The notes under the pieces are model-generated. The model worked only from the letters and a program-made list of their open reading frames with translations. It was not told the origin of the DNA and did not search any database. This document shows positions 1 to 6,266 of a stretch of 8,228 nt of DNA, in pieces. This DNA is from an uncultured bacterium (lineage in GTDB: Bacteria; Planctomycetota; UBA1135; GCA-002686595): positions 5,812 through 14,039 of the forward strand of contig CADEGS010000111.1 in assembly GCA_902826945.1 (NCBI GenBank), written 5' to 3'. Numbering within the stretch: the first letter of the stretch is position 1; every line of letters begins with the position of its first letter. The position numbers were made by a program, and so were the translations under genes.

Positions 1-891
1 CCGATCCTGACCGACTCCGGCGGCTACCAGATCTTCAGCCTGCGCCACCTGACGCGCGTGGACGAGCAGGGCGCGACGCTGCGCTCGATCGTGGACGGCG
101 CCAGCGTGCGCTTCACGCCCGAGAGCACGATGGCGATCGAGCGCGACCTCGGCGCCGACGTCGTGATGGCGCTCGACCACTGCCCGGCCGACCCCGGCGC
201 GCGCGCCGACGTGGAGGCCGCCACCGAGCGCACGCACCGCTGGCTCGAGCGCTGCGTGCGCGCCTGGCGCGAGGCGGGCGGCGCCGAGGGCGGCCAGGCC
301 TTGTTCGGGATCGTGCAGGGCGGCGCCTTCCCCGACCTGCGCCGGCGCTCGGTGGAGGCGGTCACCGCGCACGACCTGCCCGGCTACGCGATCGGCGGCG
401 TCTCGGTCGGCGAGGACCGCGAGCAGGTCCTGCGCGCGCTCGACGCGAGCGCGCCGCTCCTGCCCGAGGACCGGCCGCGCTACCTGATGGGCGTCGGCAC
501 GCCGCGCGACTTCTACGAGGCCGTGCGCCGCGGCGTGGACCTGTTCGACTGCGTGACGCCCACGCGCCACGGGCGCAACCACCAGGCGTACACCTCGCGC
601 GGGCGCATGAACCTGCGCAACCAGGGCTGGCGCACCGACGAGGCGCCGCTCGACCCCGAGTGCGACTGCCTGGCCTGCGCGCGCTTCTCGCGCGGCTACC
701 TGCGCCACCTGGCGCAGGCGGGCGAGATGCTGGCCGGCGCGCTGCTCTCGCTGCACAACGTGCGCTTCTTCCACCGCGTGCTGGACGAGCTGCGCGCCGG
801 GATCGCGGCGGGGACGCTCGAGGCCTGCGAGGAGCGCGTGGCGCGCTGGACGCGCGCCTGCGCGCCGGGCGCGGAGGCTAGCGGCGCTTGA
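1..891 (+). CDS. tgt: tRNA-guanine(34) transglycosylase (queuine tRNA-ribosyltransferase), 5' end missing
   Basis: Tgt exchanges guanine at wobble position 34 of GUN-anticodon tRNAs for preQ1, an intermediate of queuosine synthesis. The frame is open from base 1 and 296 residues are visible. Seen: DSGGYQ at residues 5-10 (general acid/base Asp5), Asp59 in ALDHCP, Gln106 in GIVQGG, GGVSVGE at 133-139, nucleophile Asp183 in LFDCVTPTR, and a zinc site Cys221, Cys223, Cys226, His252. Compared with remembered Zymomonas mobilis numbering (D102, D156, Q203, V233, D280, C318/C320/C323/H349), every residue is offset by exactly 97, so about 97 N-terminal residues lie outside the window and no indel occurs in the core. 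Val136, at the Val233 position, is the bacterial residue associated with preQ1 rather than queuine specificity. The residue after Asp59 is His where many Tgts have Glu, and GRNH replaces the usual GRNG. The stop is TGA at 889-891, inside the 3' end of the convergent gene. Confidence 0.97.
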   Translation, partial: PILTDSGGYQIFSLRHLTRVDEQGATLRSIVDGASVRFTPESTMAIERDLGADVVMALDHCPADPGARADVEAATERTHRWLERCVRAWREAGGAEGGQALFGIVQGGAFPDLRRRSVEAVTAHDLPGYAIGGVSVGEDREQVLRALDASAPLLPEDRPRYLMGVGTPRDFYEAVRRGVDLFDCVTPTRHGRNHQAYTSRGRMNLRNQGWRTDEAPLDPECDCLACARFSRGYLRHLAQAGEMLAGALLSLHNVRFFHRVLDELRAGIAAGTLEACEERVARWTRACAPGAEASGA

Positions 892-2065
892 TCACCTCGA
901 GGCGGCCGATGTCGAGCACGCTCGCGCCCTCCGCCGCCGCCAGGTCGTCGCCGAACACGCCCACCTCGTAGCCGGCGAAGAGGTCGAGGTCGTAGCGCCC
1001 GCTGGTGCACACGACCTCGCCCACGTCGCGGTTGCCGAAGCGCAGGTGGAAGCGCGGCGCCTCGTCGCCGCGGGCCGAGCGCAGGAGCACGCCGCGCGAG
1101 CGGTACACCGCGCCCAGGGGGTCCTTGCTGCGGCTGGCCTCGAGCACGCCGGCCTCGCGCGCGCGCAGCTCCTCGGCGCGGCGCTCGCGCTCGCGCTCGA
1201 GCTCCAGGCGCACCTGGGCCACCTCCTCGAGCGCCTGGAGGCGCGAGAGCTCGCCCTGGATCTCGAGCTGCAGCGTCGCGCTGGCGCCCGCCTGCAGCGC
1301 GCGCAGCTCGGCCGCCAGCGGCGCGTACGCCGGGCTCTCCTTGGCGCGCTCCTCGTCGATCGCCCCGCGCAGGCGCTCGAGCTCCTCGCGCCCCGAGCCC
1401 TCGGCGGCGCCGGCGGGCGGCGCCGAGCCCTCCGCGCTGCCCGCGGGAGCCGCGCTCGCGCGCGAGGGCTGCGGCTGCGGCGCGGCAGCCGCGCGCTCGC
1501 GCCACAGGGCCGCGCCGTCCTCCCCCGCCGCCAGCGCCGCGGTGCGGTCGCCGCGGATCCAGGCGTGCACGCCCGGCGGCGTCACGATGCGCGCCCACGT
1601 GTCGGCCAGCGGCGCGGCCGGGTCGGCCAGCGCGACGACGCGCACGCGGTCGCCCGCGTGCAGACGCTGCGGCAGCGGGAAGCTCGTCACGTCGCTCTTC
1701 GGCAGCGGCCGCACGTTGATCGCGTTGTTCGTCACCTCGAACACGCCCTCGTCCGGCGTCGGCTGCAGGTAGCGGCCGTGCATCCAGGCCGAGAAGCCGC
1801 CGGGGACCTCGACCTCGAGCCAGCCGGCGAGCTCGCGCCAGACGGAGAGCAGCGTGCCGCGCTCCGCGCGCAGGAGCTCGACGCCCTTGTCGTCGGGCAG
1901 GTTGACGATGCTCGCGCCGTCCGCCGCGACGCGCGCGTAGCGCAGCGGCGCGTCCGCCGGCGAGTCCTCGCCGTCGGGGGAGACCTGCGCGCCGGCCGGG
2001 GCGAGGGCGGCGAGCAGGAGGGCCAGGGCGCGCAGGCAACGGGCGATCGGCTGGGCGGTGTTCAT
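878..2065 (-). CDS. Exported SH3-domain/coiled-coil protein, function unknown
   Basis: 395 residues; not assigned to a named family. Visible parts in order: a signal peptide (residues 1-26, Arg9/Arg12, Leu/Ala-rich core, AxA-type site at AGA|Q, no lipobox Cys); a bacterial-SH3-like domain at about 43-102 (INLP-type start as IVNLPDD, then GWLEVEVPGG and AWMHGRYL); a second SH3-like domain at about 109-176 (INVRPLP, GDRVRVV, WARIVTPPG, AWIRG); an Ala/Pro/Gly linker at 179-225 with a repeated AG(S/A)AEGS; a charged helical region likely to be a coiled coil at about 226-312; and a beta-rich C-terminal domain at about 318-395 ending in YDLDLFAGYEVGV and LEVIKRR. SH3b domains usually bind cell wall or other proteins, so a periplasmic or envelope role is inferred. 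ATG at 2063-2065 is chosen because the signal peptide follows at once; no clear Shine-Dalgarno is seen. The TAG stop (878-880) lies inside tgt. No catalytic motif was recognised. Confidence 0.82.
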   Translation of the reverse strand: MNTAQPIARCLRALALLLAALAPAGAQVSPDGEDSPADAPLRYARVAADGASIVNLPDDKGVELLRAERGTLLSVWRELAGWLEVEVPGGFSAWMHGRYLQPTPDEGVFEVTNNAINVRPLPKSDVTSFPLPQRLHAGDRVRVVALADPAAPLADTWARIVTPPGVHAWIRGDRTAALAAGEDGAALWRERAAAAPQPQPSRASAAPAGSAEGSAPPAGAAEGSGREELERLRGAIDEERAKESPAYAPLAAELRALQAGASATLQLEIQGELSRLQALEEVAQVRLELERERERRAEELRAREAGVLEASRSKDPLGAVYRSRGVLLRSARGDEAPRFHLRFGNRDVGEVVCTSGRYDLDLFAGYEVGVFGDDLAAAEGASVLDIGRLEVIKRR

Positions 2066-2281
2066 CGTGGCGTCGTCGCTGGTCGGAAGGTCGCTGGTCG
2101 GGCCGCGGGCGCGGCGCCGGCCCGGCCGGCCCCGCGGGGAGAGCGCTCGCCCGGCGGGCAGCGGACGCTACGCTCGGGCGCTCCCCCGCCCCGCTCCGCG
2201 AGGCCGCATCCTAGCCCTCGCCGGAGGCGGGTTCCACCGCCTCCCGCGCGCCGCGCGCGGCGCGCCGTCCCCTTCCGACGC
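2066..2281. other. Divergent intergenic region (SH3-protein gene / aminotransferase gene)
   Basis: This 216-bp gap separates two divergent genes, so it should hold both promoters. It is extremely GC-rich. No convincing -35/-10 pair and no Shine-Dalgarno next to either ATG could be picked by eye. The only structure that stands out is the 12-bp direct repeat at 2075-2101, just upstream of the minus-strand start. Open frames that cross the gap are GC-driven and show no protein family. Confidence 0.5.
2075..2101. repeat. 12-bp direct repeat upstream of the SH3-protein gene
   Basis: GTCGCTGGTCGG occurs at 2075-2086 and again at 2090-2101, separated by AAG, giving a 15-bp period. It lies 10 to 36 bases upstream of the minus-strand start codon, where a core promoter or operator would sit. 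It could be a paired protein-binding site or a chance slippage duplication; the sequence alone cannot decide. Confidence 0.55.
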
Positions 2282-3388
2282 ATGACGACCGCTCCCGCCG
2301 ACGCGCTCTTCCCGTACATGTTCTGGGCGCACACGGAGGCGTCGGTCTCCCCCCTGTGCCTGTCGCAGTCGGGGATGCCGGCGCCCGACCCGGCGCTCTT
2401 CGCCCGGCCGGCGCTGCCGGACCTGGGCCATCCCGCGGCCGAGGCGCTGCCGGCGCTGGAGGCGGCGCTCGCGCGCCACCTGGAGGTCGAGCCCGAGCGC
2501 GTGCTGGTCGTGCCCGGCGCGTCGGGCGCGATGCTCGTGTGCGCGCTGCGCTTCTTCCACGGCGCGCGCGTCGTGACCGAGCTGCCGAGCTACGAGCCCT
2601 TCCGCGCGCTGCCCGCGCGGCTGGCGCGCGAGGCGCGCGTGGTCGCGCGCGTCCCGGACGACGGCTGGCGGCTGTCGCTCGAGGCGGTCGAGCGCGAGCT
2701 CGCCGGCGCGCGCCCCGGGCACGTGTTCGTCAGCACGCCGCACAACCCCACCGGGGCCGTGCTCGACGCGGACGCCCTGCGCGCGCTGGCGGCGCTCGCC
2801 GCGCGCGCCGGCGGCGTGCTGCTCTCGAACGAGGTCTACATGGAGTTCGCGCCGCGCGCCGAGCGCGTGCACGCCTGCCGCCTGGCGCCGAACGCGCTCT
2901 CGATCGGCAGCCTGACGAAGGCCTACGGGCTGGGGGCGCTGCGGCTGGGCTGGATCGCGCTCGGCACGGGCCTGGCGCGCGAGCGCGCCGCGCTGCTCGA
3001 CATGGCCTACCTCGGCTGGGTCGATCCGCCGACCGTGGCGCTGCGCGCGGGCCTGGCGGCCATGGGCGCGCTCGAGCGGCTGCTCGAGCCCGTGCGCCGG
3101 CTGGAGCGCGAGAGCCGGCCGCTGCTCGAGCGCTGGCTCGCGCGCTCGGAGCTCGTCCTGGGCGCGCTCGGCCCCTACGGGCTGTGCGCCTTCCCGCGCG
3201 TGCACGGCGTCGCGGACACGCGCGCGCTCGCGCGGCACCTGGCGCGCGAGCACGGCGTCGACGTCGTGCCGGGCGAGTTCTTCGGGCGCGCCGGCCACGT
3301 GCGCGTCGGCTTCGCGAGCCCGCCCGAGACGCTGGCGCGCGCGCTCGAGGCGCTCGAGCGCGGCATCGCGTCCTTCCCGGGCGCCTGA
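2282..3388 (+). CDS. PLP-dependent aminotransferase, class I/II (fold type I)
   Basis: A 368-residue, full-length fold-type I aminotransferase, transferring an amino group between an amino acid and a 2-oxo acid; presumably cytosolic. The N-terminus (FPYMFWAHTEA, then LSQSG) resembles the subgroup starting PYMxWAK, which supports ATG 2282 although no Shine-Dalgarno is seen. Motifs in order: GASGAM (PLP-phosphate loop), LPSYEPF, PHNPTG with Asn155, SNEVYMEF with Tyr186, SLTKAYGL with Schiff-base Lys213, ALRLGW with Arg221, and HVRVGF with Arg341 as the likely substrate-carboxylate arginine. The position that is normally Asp in SDEVY, which salt-bridges the PLP ring nitrogen, reads Asn183 (codon AAC). 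The substrate cannot be told from sequence; aspartate, alanine or aromatic amino acids are all possible. It stands alone, divergent from the SH3-protein gene and convergent with larC, so the neighbours give no pathway clue. Confidence 0.91.
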   Translation: MTTAPADALFPYMFWAHTEASVSPLCLSQSGMPAPDPALFARPALPDLGHPAAEALPALEAALARHLEVEPERVLVVPGASGAMLVCALRFFHGARVVTELPSYEPFRALPARLAREARVVARVPDDGWRLSLEAVERELAGARPGHVFVSTPHNPTGAVLDADALRALAALAARAGGVLLSNEVYMEFAPRAERVHACRLAPNALSIGSLTKAYGLGALRLGWIALGTGLARERAALLDMAYLGWVDPPTVALRAGLAAMGALERLLEPVRRLERESRPLLERWLARSELVLGALGPYGLCAFPRVHGVADTRALARHLAREHGVDVVPGEFFGRAGHVRVGFASPPETLARALEALERGIASFPGA

Positions 3389-3420
3389 GCGACTCGCTCC
3401 CGCGGCCGGCGCCAGGCCCC
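3379..3420. terminator. Possible bidirectional terminator between convergent genes
   Basis: Only 31 bp separate the aminotransferase stop from the larC stop. An imperfect inverted repeat spans the gap: GGG plus GCCTG (3379-3387) can pair with CAGGC plus CCC (3413-3420) with one bulged base. Inside it, GAGCG (3387-3391) pairs with CGCTC (3395-3399) around an ACT loop, an alternative to part of the outer stem. There is no T-run on either strand, so this is not a classical intrinsic terminator. In such GC-rich DNA inverted repeats also arise by chance. Confidence 0.25.
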
Positions 3421-4640
3421 TAGCGCGAGCCCTCGTCGGCGAGCCGGCGCAGCGCGAGCTCGATCGCGCGCGCCTCGAGCGCGCGCAGCGGCGCGCCGCT
3501 GCGCCGCGCCAGCGCCGCCAGGTCGTCGTGCTCGGGCGAGAGATCCACGCGCTCGGGCGGCCCGCCGCCGGGGCGCAGGCGCCGCTTGACGCGCACGCTC
3601 GCACCGTCGAGCTCGACCGAGAGCGTCTCGCGCGCGCAGGTCGTGCGCGCGCGCTCGCTCCAGCGCACGCCCAGCGTCGGGCTGTGGCGGAAGGCCACCG
3701 CCTCCAGCGCGGCGCGCGCCGCGGGCGCGCACAGCGCGACCACCAGCGCGCCCGGGCGGTCCTTCTTCATCTGCACGGGCTGCGTCCAGGCCTCGAGCGC
3801 GCCCGCCTCGCGCAGCGCGCCGACCAGGAAGCCGACCTCCTCGCCGGTGGCGTCGTCGAGGTTCAGCTCGAGCTGCACGACGGTCTCCCCGCCCGCGCGC
3901 TCGTCGGCCCCCTCGCAGAGCTGCACGCGCACCAGGTTCGCCGGGCCCTCGCGCGGCTCGCGCGTGCCGGCGCCGTAGCCGTGCGCGAGCGTCCGCAGCG
4001 CGCTGGCGCCGTCGCCCTGGTCCTCGGTCCAGCTCGCGTAGAGCGCGGCGCCGGTCGGCGTCAGGCGCTCGCCGCCCGCGCCCGGGATCCAGGGCCGCGC
4101 GCCGAGGATCGCGAGCGTGCCCGGGGCGGGCACCGGCAGCTCGCCGTGCTCGCAGCGCACCGTGCCGCCGCCCGCGTAGGGCGGGCGCGCGCGGAGCGAG
4201 CCGACCGCGAGCCGCTCGAGCGCGAAGGCCGCGCCGCACACGTCGACCAGCGTGTCCACCGCGCCCAGCTCGTGGAAGTGCACCTCCTCGATCGTCGTGC
4301 CGTGCACGGCCGCCTCGGCGCGCGCGATCGCCTCGAGCGCGCTCGTGGCGCGCGCGCGCGCGCGCGGCGCGAGCCCGGAGCCCTCGACGATCGCCAGCAG
4401 GTCCGCCAGGTGGCGGTGCGGCGGGTCGGCGCTCTCGTCGGTCTCGACCCACAGGTAGCTCGCGCGCAGGCCGCCGCGCGCGACGGCGCGCTGCTCCATG
4501 CGGCAGGCGCCGGGCAGCAGGCGCTCCACGAAGGCGCGCAGGTCCTCGAAGCCGAGCTCGGGCCGGCCGAGGTCGAGCAGCGCCGCCAGGAACATGTCGC
4601 CCGCCAGGCCGCCGAAGGGCTCGATCAGGAGCGTTCGCAT
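3420..4640 (-). CDS. larC: LarC: nickel insertion protein for the nickel-pincer nucleotide cofactor (DUF111)
   Basis: LarC carries out CTP-dependent insertion of nickel into pyridinium-3,5-bisthiocarboxylic acid mononucleotide, the last step of the cofactor used by lactate racemase LarA and relatives. This 406-residue protein matches the family along its length: EPFGGLAGDMFLAALLDLG (7-25), HRHLAD (75-80), VHFHELGAVDTLVD (120-133), then GGGTVRCEHGELPVPAP, LTPTGAAL, GYGAGTRE, LNLDDATGEEVGFL, VQMKKDRPG and SPTLGVRW. It is one uninterrupted frame, unlike Lactiplantibacillus plantarum, where larC1/larC2 are joined by a programmed frameshift. The His-rich stretch common before HRHL is reduced to ESADPPHRH. 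ATG 4638-4640 is chosen because family homology begins there. It lies inside the end of the upstream comF-like gene (16-nt overlap), and no Shine-Dalgarno is seen, so translational coupling is inferred. No larA, larB or larE is in the window. Confidence 0.94.
   Translation of the reverse strand: MRTLLIEPFGGLAGDMFLAALLDLGRPELGFEDLRAFVERLLPGACRMEQRAVARGGLRASYLWVETDESADPPHRHLADLLAIVEGSGLAPRARARATSALEAIARAEAAVHGTTIEEVHFHELGAVDTLVDVCGAAFALERLAVGSLRARPPYAGGGTVRCEHGELPVPAPGTLAILGARPWIPGAGGERLTPTGAALYASWTEDQGDGASALRTLAHGYGAGTREPREGPANLVRVQLCEGADERAGGETVVQLELNLDDATGEEVGFLVGALREAGALEAWTQPVQMKKDRPGALVVALCAPAARAALEAVAFRHSPTLGVRWSERARTTCARETLSVELDGASVRVKRRLRPGGGPPERVDLSPEHDDLAALARRSGAPLRALEARAIELALRRLADEGSR
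4348..4366. repeat. (GC)9G alternating tract inside larC
   Basis: A perfect 19-base alternating G/C run lies in the larC coding region and encodes alternating Arg/Ala around residues 92-98. Such tracts can adopt Z-DNA and are prone to slippage. A 2-bp change here would shift the larC frame. In this genome it may simply reflect Arg/Ala codon bias. Confidence 0.6.
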
Positions 4641-5425
4641 CGCGGCAAGGTAGCAGCCGGCGGCTCGACGCGCGCGACGCACAGCACCAGCACGCGCCCC
4701 GCCCCGGCGCGGCGCAGCGCGCGCGCGCAGGCCGCGGCCGTGGCGCCCGAGGTGACGACGTCGTCCACCAGCCACACCCCGCGGCCGGCGAGCGCCGCCC
4801 GCGCCGACCGGCGCACCGCGAAGGCCTCGCGCACGTTGGCCGCGCGGCTGCGGGCGCCGGGCGCCCCCTGGGGCGGCGTCCAGCGCCGCCGCGCGAGCGC
4901 GCGCAGCGCCCGCCCGTCGGCGGCGCGCGCCGCGGCGCGCGCGAGCAGCCAGGCCTGGTCGAAGCCGCGCTCGGCGCGGCGCAGCCAGTGCGCGGGCACC
5001 GGCACGAACAGCGCGCTCTCGGCGTCGCGCGCGCGCGCCGCCGCGCCGAGCAGGGCGCCGAGCGCCGCGGCCAGGTCCTGGCGGCCGCCGTGCTTCAGCG
5101 CCAGGCACCAGGCGCGCAGCCCGGGCTCGTCGTGGTAGTCGCCCAGCGCGCACACGCCGGCGAAGGCCGGGGCGTCGCGGCGGCAAGCCGCGCAGCGCGC
5201 GCCGTCGGGCAGCGCCTCGGCCAGGCGCGCCGCGCAGCGCCCGCAGCGCCCGCCCGCGAGCGCGCCGGCGAAGGCGTGGTGCGCGCAGGCGAAGCCGTCG
5301 GCCGCGCGCGCGCCGCACACGCGGCAGGCGCGCGGGAAGGCGGCGTCGACGAGCGCCTCGACGAGCCGCGCCGCGCCCGCCCGGGCGCGCCCGGGGAGCG
5401 CGCGCCGGGTGGCCCCACCGCTCAC
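4625..5425 (-). CDS. comF: ComF-like protein: zinc ribbon plus type I phosphoribosyltransferase domain
   Basis: A 266-residue ComF/GntX-type protein. ComF is needed for DNA uptake in naturally competent bacteria, probably handling single-stranded DNA in the cytosol, but homologues are widespread in non-competent species. Seen: Cys-rich N-terminal zinc-binding region (CRVC at 34-37, Cys47, His49/His50, CGRC at 61-64, CAAC at 78-81); YHDEPGLRAWCLALKHGG (97-114); PVPAHWLRRAERGFDQ (142-157), the ComF signature; Gln186 and Asn197 in the TPPQ...RAANV block; and the PRPP loop LVDDVVTSGAT (219-229). The start is uncertain: GTG 5423-5425 is the only in-frame ATG/GTG/TTG found shortly before the zinc ribbon, but it has no adjacent Shine-Dalgarno. 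The gene lies 125 bp downstream of the 3-TM protein gene and overlaps the larC start by 16 nt. GntX, or an uncharacterised phosphoribosyltransferase, are the alternatives to a competence role. Confidence 0.9.
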   Translation of the reverse strand: MSGGATRRALPGRARAGAARLVEALVDAAFPRACRVCGARAADGFACAHHAFAGALAGGRCGRCAARLAEALPDGARCAACRRDAPAFAGVCALGDYHDEPGLRAWCLALKHGGRQDLAAALGALLGAAARARDAESALFVPVPAHWLRRAERGFDQAWLLARAAARAADGRALRALARRRWTPPQGAPGARSRAANVREAFAVRRSARAALAGRGVWLVDDVVTSGATAAACARALRRAGAGRVLVLCVARVEPPAATLPRCERS

Positions 5426-5479
5426 GCCGGGAGGACGCGCCGCGCGCGCGGCGGTTGCGGAGCGCGCGCGCTTTCCCTC

Positions 5480-5503
5480 CGGACGACGGGGCGGACGACG
5501 GGG
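5480..5503. repeat. Tandem 12-bp repeat upstream of the comF-like gene
   Basis: CGGACGACGGGG occurs twice head to tail (5480-5491 and 5492-5503) in the 125-bp gap between the comF-like gene and the 3-TM protein gene, about 55-78 bases upstream of the proposed comF start. On the minus strand a GGAGGG sits next to it (5478-5483), but no start codon follows at ribosome-binding distance. Regulatory meaning is unknown. Confidence 0.55.
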
Positions 5504-5550
5504 GCGGTCGACTTGGGTGGACGCCGCGCGCGAGGCGCACGCCGCGGGGA

Positions 5551-6165
5551 TCAGACCAGCTCTTCCTCGGCGCGCGTCCCGGCGGCCCGCGGCGCGTCCT
5601 TGGCGGCGCGGCGCGGTGCGCCCGGGCGGCCCGGCGGCAGGCCCAGCGCGCGGCGCAGGCGCTCGAGGTAGGCCTGCACGGTGTCGTCGCCGGCCGACTG
5701 GATGCCGAACAGCTCGCCGAGCTCGCGCGCCAGCGCGACGTTCGTCTCGAGGTCGGGCGGGCGCGCGCGGAAGTGCGCCTTCACGTGGTGGCGGAAGAGC
5801 GCGTGCGAGAGCCACCAGCCGAGGAGCTCCAGCGCGCCCAGCGAGAGCGCCAGGATCCCGACCCAGGCGGTCGGGAAGGCGCGCCAGCCATCCGGCGGCG
5901 GCGCCTGGTAGCGCCCGTAGAGCTGGAGGCCGAAGCCGCCCAGCAGGAACAGGAACCCCAGGTGCACCTGCAGGCGGTGGAAGACGTAGGTGCGGATCGT
6001 CGCCAGGCGGCGCGGCGCGCCGCCGAAGTGCTGCTCGACCAGCTCGCGCGGCGGCCGGAAGAGGATCGAGTTGGCCAGCAGGAACCCGCCGACGACGGAG
6101 GCCATCAGGCCGACGCCGGCCCAGTCGGTCGGCGCCGCGGCGGGAAACGAGGGGCCTGGATGCAT
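5551..6165 (-). CDS. Small inner-membrane protein with three predicted transmembrane helices, unknown function
   Basis: 204 residues, not recognised. Hydrophobic segments fit three membrane helices: about 15-36 (WAGVGLMASVVGGFLLANS), 65-84 (HLGFLFLLGGFGLQLYG) and 100-124 (AWVGILALSLGALELLGWW). The first loop (37-64) is rich in Arg and the second (85-99) is not, so the positive-inside rule predicts N-out, C-in. The cytoplasmic tail begins RHHVKAHFR, then has an amphipathic, probably helical stretch (138-175, containing LARELGELFGI and VQAYLERLRRALGL) and a disordered Pro/Ala/Arg end closing with EEELV. Histidines cluster near the membrane (His63, 68, 121, 126, 127, 131), so metal or heme binding is possible but unproven. 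ATG 6163-6165 is chosen because the first hydrophobic segment follows soon after. It is first in the minus-strand cluster leading to comF and larC, and divergent from gatC. Coding evidence is the sustained hydrophobic pattern with a natural stop. Confidence 0.78.
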   Translation of the reverse strand: MHPGPSFPAAAPTDWAGVGLMASVVGGFLLANSILFRPPRELVEQHFGGAPRRLATIRTYVFHRLQVHLGFLFLLGGFGLQLYGRYQAPPPDGWRAFPTAWVGILALSLGALELLGWWLSHALFRHHVKAHFRARPPDLETNVALARELGELFGIQSAGDDTVQAYLERLRRALGLPPGRPGAPRRAAKDAPRAAGTRAEEELV

Positions 6166-6237
6166 CGAGAGCTGCCACGGTAGGTGCGCGCGCGCGCAGG
6201 CGCAAGCGCGGGCGGCGCCGGGGGGCGCGGCGGAGCC

Positions 6238-6266
6238 TTCGGCCGCCCGGCGGGAGGCCTTACAAT
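6238..6266 (+). promoter_or_regulatory. Candidate gatCAB promoter with a TACAAT -10 box
   Basis: TACAAT at 6261-6266 differs from the sigma-70-type -10 consensus by one base and stands out in a region almost without A/T. The hexamer 17 bases upstream (TTCGGC, 6238-6243) is a poor -35 match. Transcription would start near 6273, giving a leader of roughly 54 nt to the gatC ATG. Confidence 0.45.

Noticed and set aside
1046..3388. A 780-codon open plus-strand frame running antisense through the SH3-protein gene into the aminotransferase
   Set aside because: Its last 368 codons are the real aminotransferase. The upstream part is Arg/Ala-rich, lacks any family motif and is antisense to a gene with a signal peptide and SH3 pattern. 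Long stop-free frames are expected at this GC content.
3528..5138. A 536-codon plus-strand frame opposite larC and the comF-like gene
   Set aside because: The translation is low-complexity Arg/Ala/Gln with no recognisable domain, while the opposite strand has clear LarC and ComF motifs.
5522..5547. Possible terminator after the 3-TM protein gene
   Set aside because: The repeated CGCCGCG is a direct, not inverted, repeat and no T-run follows, so no stable hairpin terminator can be supported.
4625..6205. A single 526-codon minus-strand frame that would extend the comF-like protein far upstream
   Set aside because: The extra N-terminal part is antisense-type low complexity and overlaps the 3-TM protein gene in another frame. 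ComF proteins are about 220-270 residues.
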